In this document: in pieces, positions 1-5,014 of the stretch
Layout: each line of letters begins with the position of its first letter
Position numbering within the stretch: the stretch's first letter is position 1
Assembly: GCA_013695175.1 (NCBI GenBank)
Contig: JACDAZ010000339.1
Location: forward strand, 1-5,101
Length of the DNA stretch: 5,101 nucleotides
Reading direction: 5' to 3'
Source of the DNA: Flavisolibacter sp.
GTDB taxonomy: Bacteria > Bacteroidota > Bacteroidia > Chitinophagales > Chitinophagaceae
Position numbers and translations under genes: made by a program
The notes under the pieces: generated by a model
Told to the model about the DNA's origin: nothing
The model's database searches: none
The model's input: only the letters and a program-made list of their open reading frames with translations

Positions 1-231
1 AACAGCAAATGCAGGATTTGTAGCTGCGCCAAATAAAATTATAAAAAAGCGACCTAATAGCGTAAACACAGGCGCTCCGGGTGGATGTGGTAATTGTAAC
101 TTATAAGCTGATGCTATAAATTCACCTGTATCCCAAAAGCTGGAGTTCGCTTCAGCAGTAAGTATATAAACAAGGGAGGCAATAAAACAGATGATCCAGC
201 CGGTAATGTTGTTTACTTTTTTAAAATTCAT
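1..231 (-). CDS. DUF2723 family membrane glycosyltransferase (GT117-like), N-terminal 77 residues only
   Basis: This is the beginning of a polytopic membrane protein of the DUF2723 family, read leftwards from an ATG at 229-231; the rest lies beyond the window. The 77 visible residues contain a first hydrophobic segment (about residues 8-26, around GWIICFIASLVYIL), then the family signature WDTGEFIASAYKLQ at 33-46 and HPPGAP at 49-54, then a second hydrophobic stretch (about 55-70). The acidic residues D34 and E37 lie in the first extracytoplasmic loop, where PMT-type glycosyltransferases carry their catalytic acidic pair. From family knowledge, DUF2723 proteins are very common in Bacteroidota and are related to protein O-mannosyltransferases (animal TMEM260 is a member). 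The donor and acceptor of this protein cannot be told from the fragment. It lies 164 bases downstream of the SAM-hydrolase-like gene on the same strand and has its own promoter-like motif, so it may be transcribed separately. The family call is secure; the function is inferred. Confidence 0.9.
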   Translation of the reverse strand, partial: MNFKKVNNITGWIICFIASLVYILTAEANSSFWDTGEFIASAYKLQLPHPPGAPVFTLLGRFFIILFGAATNPAFAV

Positions 232-395
232 ACAGTAAGTCCAGTTAATAATCAGGCAAAAATAGGGAAGCAGCTAAATTAATGGGAAAAGAATAAGATA
301 AAAGTTAAAAGCAATGGTAGAAACAGGTTTTTTGATTTTTATAGTAGACAAGATTGTTAGGCAATAGAATTAATCCACTACTTAATTGTTGTACA
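232..395. other. Intergenic gap between the SAM-hydrolase-like gene and the DUF2723 gene
   Basis: The gap is 164 bases long and AT-rich, with no open frame of note. Apart from the -7-like element at 257-264, the only structure is a weak inverted repeat on the minus strand just past the stop codon of the upstream gene (AATTAA, 8-base loop, TTAATT, about 368-387). It has no T-tract, so I do not call it a terminator. Confidence 0.5.
257..264 (-). promoter_or_regulatory. Bacteroidota -7-like promoter element (TATTTTTG) before the DUF2723 gene
   Basis: Read on the minus strand, these bases are TATTTTTG, an exact match to the Bacteroidota -7 consensus TAnnTTTG. The element ends 25 bases before the DUF2723 ATG, which would give a leader of about 20 bases. 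I find no clear TTG-type -33 element at the usual spacing, only T-rich sequence. Six fixed positions in AT-rich DNA can match by chance, so this is a candidate only. Confidence 0.35.
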
Positions 396-1226
396 CTATT
401 CGAAATAAACCTTTACTGTTTGGTAAAATAACCGGCTTAACATGGCTGTTGATGACAATTGTTGCGAATTTTCACTATACCCTTTTAATCCAAAAAGTCC
501 GGCAGCATTTCCTTTATTTATAGCAATTTCCATATACCCTGCACTATTAAATAAAACCAGTTTTTCACCCTCAGCAACATCAGCATATGACCCACTAATT
601 CTTTCTACAACTTCATCTCTTTTAAATACTATTTTAAAACGTCTGCCCTTACGTTGCTGTTCAAACTGCTCCTGCGTAATGTTTACAATTACATTTTCAA
701 AATTATCTATGAAGATGATCTGGCCTTCGATCCAGTCTTCGCCCTGAGTTGGGCGCAAAGGATTCTTTTCTAAATAATCAGGATCGGGAACACCAATTTC
801 ATGTAAGGGTTCACCATTCAATAATTGTGTAATTGCTTTAGCAGCTACTTCTATACAATACAATGTATTTTTTATAGCTGTTTTTTCCATGGGTACACCA
901 ATAACCATTTCAGGTTTTTCTTCCAGTATCATACTTAATAAACCATTGTCTGCACAAATAATGTACTGGTCTTTATGATATGCAAGCAGCAGTTGATCGG
1001 GTTTTGATTCGAATAAATTAATTAAAATAATATGAAAAGTGTATTCCGGAAAATTTTTTATAGCGCTTCGGCAAACATATGCAGCCTGTGGATAGTTAAA
1101 TGGAGATAAACTGTGTGAAATATCAATGATGCTGAATTCGGGATTAATGCGCAACAACCTGCCTTTCACTGCTCCCACCAGGTAATCCTGCTGGCCTATA
1201 TCTGATGTAAGGGTGACAAGTGGCAT
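396..1226 (-). CDS. SAM hydroxide adenosyltransferase-like protein (DUF62 / chlorinase-fluorinase superfamily), Bacteroidota type
   Basis: A cytosolic protein of 276 residues with the two-domain layout of the DUF62 superfamily. Typical members hydrolyse S-adenosylmethionine to adenosine and methionine. The N-terminal domain starts TLTSDIGQQDYLVG (5-18), where D9 matches the Asp that holds the adenosine ribose. It continues with IIDISHSLSPF (33-43) and CADNGLLS (91-98). The smaller C-terminal domain has IDNFENVIVNI (173-183) and the SAM-pocket motif FNSAGYMEIAINKGNAAGLFG (226-246). The Asp-Arg-His triad known from archaeal hydrolases is not evident. The strand that usually reads VDPGVG reads INLFES here, with N70 in the Asp position. 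The usual FHGRD stretch reads LYCIE (122-126). No ATG competes with the one at 1224-1226. The gene starts 67 bases after the SDR stop on the same strand, with no promoter or terminator in between, so co-transcription is likely. It is not a fluorinase or chlorinase by any motif I can see. Fold assignment is secure; catalytic activity is open. Confidence 0.9.
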   Translation of the reverse strand: MPLVTLTSDIGQQDYLVGAVKGRLLRINPEFSIIDISHSLSPFNYPQAAYVCRSAIKNFPEYTFHIILINLFESKPDQLLLAYHKDQYIICADNGLLSMILEEKPEMVIGVPMEKTAIKNTLYCIEVAAKAITQLLNGEPLHEIGVPDPDYLEKNPLRPTQGEDWIEGQIIFIDNFENVIVNITQEQFEQQRKGRRFKIVFKRDEVVERISGSYADVAEGEKLVLFNSAGYMEIAINKGNAAGLFGLKGYSENSQQLSSTAMLSRLFYQTVKVYFE

Positions 1227-1293
1227 TTATAAGATATATGAAAATTTACACGAAATAAACAGTATTTGCAATAGCTGCAAACAACTGCTTTTG

Positions 1294-2103
1294 TCAGCGT
1301 ACAAGTTTACCATCTTTAAAAAAAAATTTTCTTACCAATTTATCTGCCAAACCCGGGAAAAATTTATTCATAAAGATGGTGCGTTTACCTGTGAAGGTAA
1401 GGACCAGAGTTCGCTTTCTTTTTTCAATAGCATCTAAAATATGTCCACCACATTCTTCCGCACTCATCATTTTCTCTTCATCCATCGGACTTTCACCCTG
1501 AGGGTCACCATGTTCATTTAATGCTGCCTGCCTGATGTTGGATGTTGTAAATCCCGGGCATACCCACATTACATGTACACCGGAATCAAGTAATTCTGTT
1601 CTTACTGACTCCAGCCAGCCCTGCAAAGCAAATTTGGATGCTGAATAACCACTTCTTCCCGGCAAGCCCCGATATCCCGCAATTGAGGAAATACCTACAA
1701 TAATTCCTTGTCGCTCCAGTATTGAAGGCAGGCTATATTTAGTGCAATAAACAGCCCCAAAAAAATTTACATTCATTACTTTATGCAAAACTTCGGTTGA
1801 CAACTCAGTTAACAGAGCCCGCATAGATATACCTGCATTATTTATTAATATATCTATACCTCCAAAAACTTTTAGGGTTGATTCAATAAAATGCCTGCAA
1901 TCGTTTTCACTGCTTACATCTGCTACTACAGTATGAAGAGGTGAAGAAGGATATTCTGCCTGTAGAGCATAAAGCTTATCGGAATTTCTGCCGCATGTTG
2001 CCACTTTAGCACCTTTTGCTATCAATGCCTGCACCAGTGCTTTACCAATTCCTTCGGTACCACCGGTAACGATAACAACTTTATTTACATAAAAATCAGA
2101 CAT
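1294..2103 (-). CDS. Short-chain dehydrogenase/reductase (SDR), classical type
   Basis: A 269-residue classical SDR, the usual length for the family, predicted to be a cytosolic NAD(P)(H)-dependent oxidoreductase. The Rossmann glycine motif is TGGTEGIG (13-20). R39 after the second strand (CGRNSDKL) suggests NADP(H) preference. ADVS (61-64) contacts the adenine ring, NNAG is at 88-91, and the active-site Asn is in NVN (111-113). The catalytic Ser is S140, Tyr is Y153 and Lys is K157 (YSASK), with the expected 13-residue Ser-Tyr spacing. PG at 183-184 ends the cofactor-binding part. A long C-terminal extension (about 190-269, basic, with RKRTLVLTFTGKR and FFPGLADKLVRKFFF) is reminiscent of membrane- or lipid-associated SDRs such as the DHRS7 group, but the substrate cannot be told. 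The start is the ATG at 2101-2103, just downstream of a -7-like element. It appears to be the first gene of a pair with the SAM-hydrolase-like gene. A run of nine T (sense strand, 1318-1326) lies near the 3' end. Confidence 0.95.
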   Translation of the reverse strand: MSDFYVNKVVIVTGGTEGIGKALVQALIAKGAKVATCGRNSDKLYALQAEYPSSPLHTVVADVSSENDCRHFIESTLKVFGGIDILINNAGISMRALLTELSTEVLHKVMNVNFFGAVYCTKYSLPSILERQGIIVGISSIAGYRGLPGRSGYSASKFALQGWLESVRTELLDSGVHVMWVCPGFTTSNIRQAALNEHGDPQGESPMDEEKMMSAEECGGHILDAIEKRKRTLVLTFTGKRTIFMNKFFPGLADKLVRKFFFKDGKLVR

Positions 2104-2120
2104 GCTGCCATTTTAAGTTA

Positions 2121-2128
2121 CAAACCTA
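2121..2128 (-). promoter_or_regulatory. Bacteroidota -7-like promoter element (TAGGTTTG) before the SDR gene
   Basis: On the minus strand this reads TAGGTTTG, an exact match to TAnnTTTG. It ends 17 bases before the SDR ATG, so transcription would begin only about 10-13 bases ahead of the start codon. The expected -33 region has a T-run (TTTTTAC) but no clear TTG. This would drive the SDR and SAM-hydrolase-like pair. The motif is short and the leader unusually short, so confidence is modest. Confidence 0.35.
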
Positions 2129-2236
2129 CTTGAAAATTAAGACTAGTAAAAAGTACATCATTTTATTACCAGGTAATTTTAATAAAGTCTATTAGTTTGA
2201 ATATTATCTGTAAAATTTAGAAGGCTTTTATACAAA

Positions 2237-2413
2237 ATGCCTGAACACTCAAAGAATACTCATACGATCAAAATAAAGATTTATGTAGTAATAAAAATCC
2301 ACAAACTAAAGGATTTTTATTTTTTGAGAGTAAAGAATTTCGGATCCAAAGATGGTGTAACAGTAAATAGGTATCTAATATCTATAACTAAAGAAATCAA
2401 AGATCAAAATTAA
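2237..2413 (+). CDS. Doubtful small open frame, 58 codons, unknown
   Basis: An ATG at 2237 opens a frame of 58 codons ending at TAA 2411-2413. The product would be small and basic, rich in Ile, Lys and Val (it begins MPEHSKNTHTIKIKIYVVIK), with no signal peptide, membrane segment or family motif I recognise. A hairpin followed by a T-tract (2290-2326) lies inside it, which argues against a real gene. No ribosome site or promoter is evident upstream. In DNA this AT-rich, a frame of this length can arise by chance. It is listed because it is the only open frame of any size in a 564-base gap. Confidence 0.2.
   Translation: MPEHSKNTHTIKIKIYVVIKIHKLKDFYFLRVKNFGSKDGVTVNRYLISITKEIKDQN
2290..2326 (+). 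terminator. AT-rich hairpin with following T-tract, terminator-like
   Basis: An 11-base perfect inverted repeat (AATAAAAATCC at 2290-2300 and GGATTTTTATT at 2311-2321) surrounds a 10-base loop and is followed on the plus strand by more T. The layout is that of an intrinsic terminator, although the stem has only two G-C pairs. No plus-strand gene is recognised upstream of it. It could be the relic of a lost gene or simply a structured spacer. Confidence 0.35.
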
Positions 2414-2482
2414 TGACTGTTACCCGTGCGATGGCAAAAATCATTCGGTAAAAAATAGTTCAATAATTTTTGCAGTGCAGGC

Positions 2483-2500
2483 ACCTGCCTGCCGGCAGGT
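2483..2500. repeat. GC-rich palindrome, CCTGCCGGCAGG class, possible REP-like element
   Basis: Bases 2488-2499 are a perfect 12-base palindrome (CCTGCC then GGCAGG). The same bases can instead form a 7-bp stem ACCTGCC (2483-2489) with GGCAGGT (2494-2500) around a TGCC loop. An outer CAGT (2473-2476) can pair with ACTG (2503-2506). The block is far richer in G+C than its surroundings. The near-identical strings TTTTTGCAGTGCA (2467-2479) and TTTTTTAGTGCA (2509-2520) flank it. From memory, CCTGCCGGCAGG-type palindromes recur between genes in several Bacteroidota genomes, so I read it as a dispersed repeat. A plus-strand terminator is an alternative, because a T-run follows at 2509-2514. Confidence 0.5.
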
Positions 2501-2667
2501 AAACTGTATTTTTTAGTGCATAGGCATGGTTACTGAAGTTAACGTTTACAAATAATAAGGTGTAAGGAAAAAAGTAAATAAAATTGCAGTATCTACAATA
2601 TCATATACTTTCTAATTAAGCAATGAAAGCTCAGGAACTAATGTCGGGTTAAATTAGTAAATCAAAT

Positions 2668-3126
2668 TTACTCTCTCGGCCGGTTTGCTTCTACAACTAT
2701 CAACCTTAACGTATTCCTTCCAATATTTTTTGCGGAATGAGTAGAGGCAGGAAGTACAACAGCCATATCTTTTGTAAACTCAATGTTTTGTTTACTGCCA
2801 TCTTCTGCTGTTAATTCTACAGTGCTTCCCTGCAATACATAAAGTGCAAAATCAGGGTGTGCATGCATGATAGATGAATCACCCGGTCTATAAGTACCTT
2901 CCATTATCCTGAGATTTAAAGTATCAGATAGTACTTTGTACTTATCGGGTGATATAGTTGTTACACTCCTGGAGGTATCAAAAGAAGTTCTTGTTTCTCT
3001 TCTTGTTTCTGCTCTTGTTGTAGTATCTCTTGTTCCTGTATCCGCAGTAGTGGATTCATTGGTACAGCTCATAACAATAAAAAAAACTAATCCAAGGGGC
3101 AGCATTTTGCCATAATTGTAAAGCAT
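2668..3126 (-). CDS. Cupin-domain lipoprotein
   Basis: A 152-residue predicted lipoprotein with a single cupin barrel. The N-terminus has one Lys (K7), a hydrophobic core (MLPLGLVFFIVMS, 8-20) and a lipobox VMSC with the lipidated Cys at 21. I see no strong surface-export signal (no run of acidic residues after Cys), so it probably faces the periplasm. Residues 22-60 are a Thr/Arg/Asp-rich low-complexity linker. The cupin part begins near 62: PGDSSIMHAHPDFALYVLQG (81-100) is motif 1, and LPASTHSAKN (125-134) is motif 2. Three His metal ligands are visible (H88, H90, H130), but the Glu usual in motif 1 is absent, the position being taken by Leu/Tyr in DFALY. A bound metal and any enzymatic role are therefore uncertain; sensing or binding a small ligand is equally possible. 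M8 could be an alternative start, but M1 retains the basic residue expected of a signal peptide. It is transcribed divergently from the decayed GNAT gene, with no close co-directional partner. Confidence 0.85.
   Translation of the reverse strand: MLYNYGKMLPLGLVFFIVMSCTNESTTADTGTRDTTTRAETRRETRTSFDTSRSVTTISPDKYKVLSDTLNLRIMEGTYRPGDSSIMHAHPDFALYVLQGSTVELTAEDGSKQNIEFTKDMAVVLPASTHSAKNIGRNTLRLIVVEANRPRE
2988..3023 (-). repeat. Imperfect 12-bp tandem repeat in the lipoprotein linker
   Basis: Two adjacent 12-base units (2988-2999 and 3000-3011, on the plus strand TTCTTGTTTCTC and TTCTTGTTTCTG) differ at one base, and a third, more diverged unit follows (3012-3023). They encode the tetrapeptides RETR (43-46), AETR (39-42) and TTTR (35-38). 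The period keeps the reading frame, so changes in copy number would alter only the linker length. Confidence 0.6.
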
Positions 3127-3258
3127 AAATTTGGTTTTAATGATTTAAAAATTCTAAGGCAGGAGTAATAGAATCAGAGAGTAGTATCTAAATGTATACA
3201 ATGTTATTGGCTTAAAATTTTTTTATTTAAATTATTGAACATTTTTAAGTACATAAAT
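3127..3258. other. Divergent intergenic region between the cupin gene and the decayed GNAT gene
   Basis: These 132 bases should hold promoters in both directions. On the minus strand, TACATTTA (about 3188-3195) is one base off the TAnnTTTG -7 consensus and could serve the cupin gene with a leader of about 60 bases, but no -33 element fits well. On the plus strand I find no -7-like match before the GNAT remnant, which is consistent with a dead gene. Nothing else stands out. Confidence 0.4.
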
Positions 3259-3694
3259 ATGTTTCCCTTTGTTATTAATAAGCTGGAAAAAGAAGTATAT
3301 AATGATTTCATAGTTATATGGGGAAACTTCGGTTAGGGCAACGAATCATTTTTGAAATAAGAATGTACTGCTTTTTAAAAAGCTTATAGCTGAAAAATAC
3401 CTGGAGCTTGTTGATCTTTATTGTGCCAGGTATAACAATAAAATCCTTGGCTTTCCAGGTATTTCAGCAGGTAACCTGGAAATGTTATTTATACATGCTA
3501 ATGCAAGGGGTAAAGGCATAGGTAAACTGTTGGTGGAGTTTGTCATTAATAATTTAAAAATTAATAAGGTGCATGTAAATGAACATAATGAACAAGCTAT
3601 TGGATTTTATAAACATTTAGGTTTTAAAATTATTTCCCGCTCACCAAAAGATGCTTTTAGTAAACCTTATCCCGTACTCCATATGCAACTTTAA
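3259..3694 (+). pseudogene. Decayed GNAT-family N-acetyltransferase (YjaB-like), frameshifted and interrupted
   Basis: The C-terminal half is still open: from 3482 it reads MLFIHANARGKGIG, with the acetyl-CoA pyrophosphate-binding motif RGKGIG. It continues with VNEHNEQAIGFYKHLGF and ends PYPVLHMQL, all typical of small GNAT enzymes that transfer acetyl from acetyl-CoA. That frame also stays sensible upstream back to 3356 (LVDLYCARYNNKILGFPG), so 3482 is an internal Met. Further upstream the N-terminal part can be recovered in pieces. Frame 1 from ATG 3259 gives KEVYNDFIVIW and then runs into TAG at 3334. Frame 2 from 3323 gives ETSVRATNHF, the family's WExSVxATHxFL motif, and then hits TGA at 3353-3355. 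The switch falls at a GGGG run (3320-3323), where one base fewer would restore WETSVRAT. The total span (436 bases, about 145 codons) matches an intact gene. Frame-breaking changes at homopolymers (GGGG, TTTTT) could also be sequencing errors. If it is a real gene start, 3482 would give only a 70-residue half domain. Confidence 0.75.
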
Positions 3695-3747
3695 GCGATT
3701 AAATTTTATGAGGGATATCACATCAATGAAAGATAATTTTAGAGTAT
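3695..3747. other. Short convergent gap between the GNAT remnant and the AI-2E transporter gene
   Basis: The 3' ends of the plus-strand GNAT remnant and the minus-strand transporter gene face each other across 53 AT-rich bases. I see no convincing hairpin with a T-tract for either gene, so termination here is not explained by the sequence I can read. Confidence 0.4.
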
Positions 3748-4833
3748 TTATGTTTTACCACTTTTTTTCTGCCACCATTCTTTGATGTTGTCACCCAATG
3801 TTTTTTTATCTTCTTCCGGATCGCTTAATACAAAACCAAAAGGTTTTAAAGGTTCAACAACTGTACACAATTCTTTCAGCTGTGCTGTCAATGGAATGAA
3901 CAACACCATGCCTACCGGTCCCCAAACTGCGCCACCAATAAAAATGGCAAGTAAAACTGCATACGGGTTTACGCCCATGCGTTTTCCTACAACATTAGGT
4001 GTAATAAGACCGCTTTCTAATAATTGTATAATCCAAAAATATAGTGCAACAATAATAGCCGGCATTATAGAATCTTTCATAATAAGTGTATAGATTATGG
4101 GCAGGAGTGATCCTACAATGGTTCCAACCACGGGTATAATGTTGAGTAGTGCTGCAACTACTCCAAATAACAAAGCATGTTCTACACCTATTATAGTAAG
4201 TGCCGTAACATTACAAACCGAAAGTATAGCTACAACAGCTAATATGCCCAGCAAATATTTTCGAACAACATCAGTCTCTTTCTCAATAGTTTCTTTTATT
4301 TTTGGTTTATCACTTCGTTTTGTTAGCCTGTGAAGAAAATCGCGGTAAAAACTTCTATAGGCCATAAAAAAATACATAGACATTGGCAACAGTATACTGG
4401 CTATAAACAAAGAAGAGGCTACTGAACCAAAGCCCATTACAAAATTTTTTACATTTTCACTAATTCTTTGGGATGCACCTTGAAGTTGAGATTCAGTTAG
4501 ACCAAACCTTTGTTCAGCATAAGTAAAAACTCCTTGCTTAAATTCTATAAGCTTTTGCTGCATCACATCCAGGTCTGATGTTACACCCCGCATTTGTGTT
4601 ACAAAAAACCAGGTAATGAGGGCAATAAAAATGATAATAACCAGAATTGATAAAATGGCTCCCATCTTCCTGGAAACTCCTTTTTTTTCAAGTATTTCAC
4701 TAAATGGCACCATTAGCCATGAAAGTAAAGAAGCAACATACACAGGAACAATTATGTTTCTGCCAATGTATAATGTAAATACAAACAAACTAAGACCAAA
4801 TAATATAACTACATATTTAAAATATTGGGGCAT
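3748..4833 (-). CDS. AI-2E family transporter (TqsA/PerM-like membrane protein)
   Basis: With the ATG at 4831-4833 this is a 361-residue inner-membrane protein of the AI-2E transporter family (PF01594), whose members usually have about 350 residues. I count about eight membrane segments (roughly 5-23, 26-46, 57-79, 138-158, 195-216, 220-251 as a bent pair, 256-275, 290-320) and a soluble loop at 80-130. Family motifs are clear: LNIIPVVGTIVGSLLP (230-245), then QLLESGLITPNVVGKRMGVNP (270-290) and WGPVGMVLFIPLTA (304-317). The C-terminal tail (about 330-361) is charged. Some members export autoinducer-2 and others act as Na+/H+ antiporters or are uncharacterised, so the substrate here is unknown. 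The frame extends upstream to a TTG at 4903-4905 directly after a stop codon. Those 24 extra residues are polar and unlike the family, which typically starts just before the first membrane helix, so I chose the ATG. The gene appears to stand alone. Confidence 0.9.
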   Translation of the reverse strand: MPQYFKYVVILFGLSLFVFTLYIGRNIIVPVYVASLLSWLMVPFSEILEKKGVSRKMGAILSILVIIIFIALITWFFVTQMRGVTSDLDVMQQKLIEFKQGVFTYAEQRFGLTESQLQGASQRISENVKNFVMGFGSVASSLFIASILLPMSMYFFMAYRSFYRDFLHRLTKRSDKPKIKETIEKETDVVRKYLLGILAVVAILSVCNVTALTIIGVEHALLFGVVAALLNIIPVVGTIVGSLLPIIYTLIMKDSIMPAIIVALYFWIIQLLESGLITPNVVGKRMGVNPYAVLLAIFIGGAVWGPVGMVLFIPLTAQLKELCTVVEPLKPFGFVLSDPEEDKKTLGDNIKEWWQKKSGKT

Positions 4834-4963
4834 ATATAAAATTTCAGCTTGCTGCAGTAGCGGCTTCTGATGCAGCCGGTAATGATTTTTATATTTGTCA
4901 AACAATTATGCCAGTACCGGAAGGAGCCTTTAAAGTTTTGAATTACCTGCAGACATTTGCATT

Positions 4964-5014
4964 AAAAATCACTCAATCTACAAGCAGAGCACCTGCTGCA
5001 TTTCGATTGAGGTG
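4964..5014 (-). terminator. Nested hairpin followed by T-tract, likely terminator of an upstream minus-strand gene
   Basis: CACTCAATC (4970-4978) pairs with GATTGAGGTG (5005-5014), giving nine base pairs with one bulged G. Inside it, AGCAG (4983-4987) pairs with CTGCT (4993-4997) around a 5-base loop. On the minus strand the structure is followed at once by ATTTTT (4969-4964), the layout of an intrinsic terminator. It sits upstream of the transporter gene, so it would end a transcript entering from beyond the right edge. A structured leader element for the transporter gene is the alternative, because it lies about 130 bases ahead of that ATG. Confidence 0.5.

Larger units (their letters stand above)
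2104..2667. other. Long intergenic region between the cupin and SDR genes
   Basis: This 564-base AT-rich stretch has no recognised gene on either strand. It contains the SDR -7-like element (2121-2128), the doubtful 58-codon frame (2237-2413) with its internal hairpin, and the GC-rich palindrome (2483-2500). At the right end a weak inverted repeat (TAAATT 2650-2655 with AATTTA 2665-2670) overlaps the cupin stop codon and could help end that transcript. The rest (about 2521-2649) shows nothing I can name. I looked for tRNA-like or other structured RNA and saw none. Confidence 0.6.

Noticed and set aside
442..747. Plus-strand open frame of about 100 codons
   Set aside because: It lies antisense to the well-supported SAM-hydrolase-like gene and has no recognisable motifs; it is a shadow of that gene.
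396..1226. Fluorinase or chlorinase (organohalogen biosynthesis) reading of the DUF62 protein
   Set aside because: The protein resembles the general Bacteroidota SAM-fold group. I see no halogenase-specific features and no halometabolite genes nearby.
1213..1437. Plus-strand open frame across the SDR / SAM-hydrolase-like junction
   Set aside because: It overlaps two well-supported minus-strand genes and shows no domain or start signal.
2357..2423. Inverted repeat GTAACAGT / ACTGTTAC with a 51-base spacer
   Set aside because: An eight-base match within several hundred bases is expected by chance, and the spacer is long with no supporting structure.
3782..4870. Three plus-strand open frames (3782-4093, 4097-4333, 4616-4870)
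   Set aside because: All are antisense to the AI-2E transporter gene. Their Ser/Thr/Ile/Met-rich composition is what the reverse of membrane-helix codons produces.
4876..4920. Inverted repeat CCGGTA / TACCGG upstream of the transporter gene
   Set aside because: Six-base arms with a spacer of more than 30 bases are at chance level.
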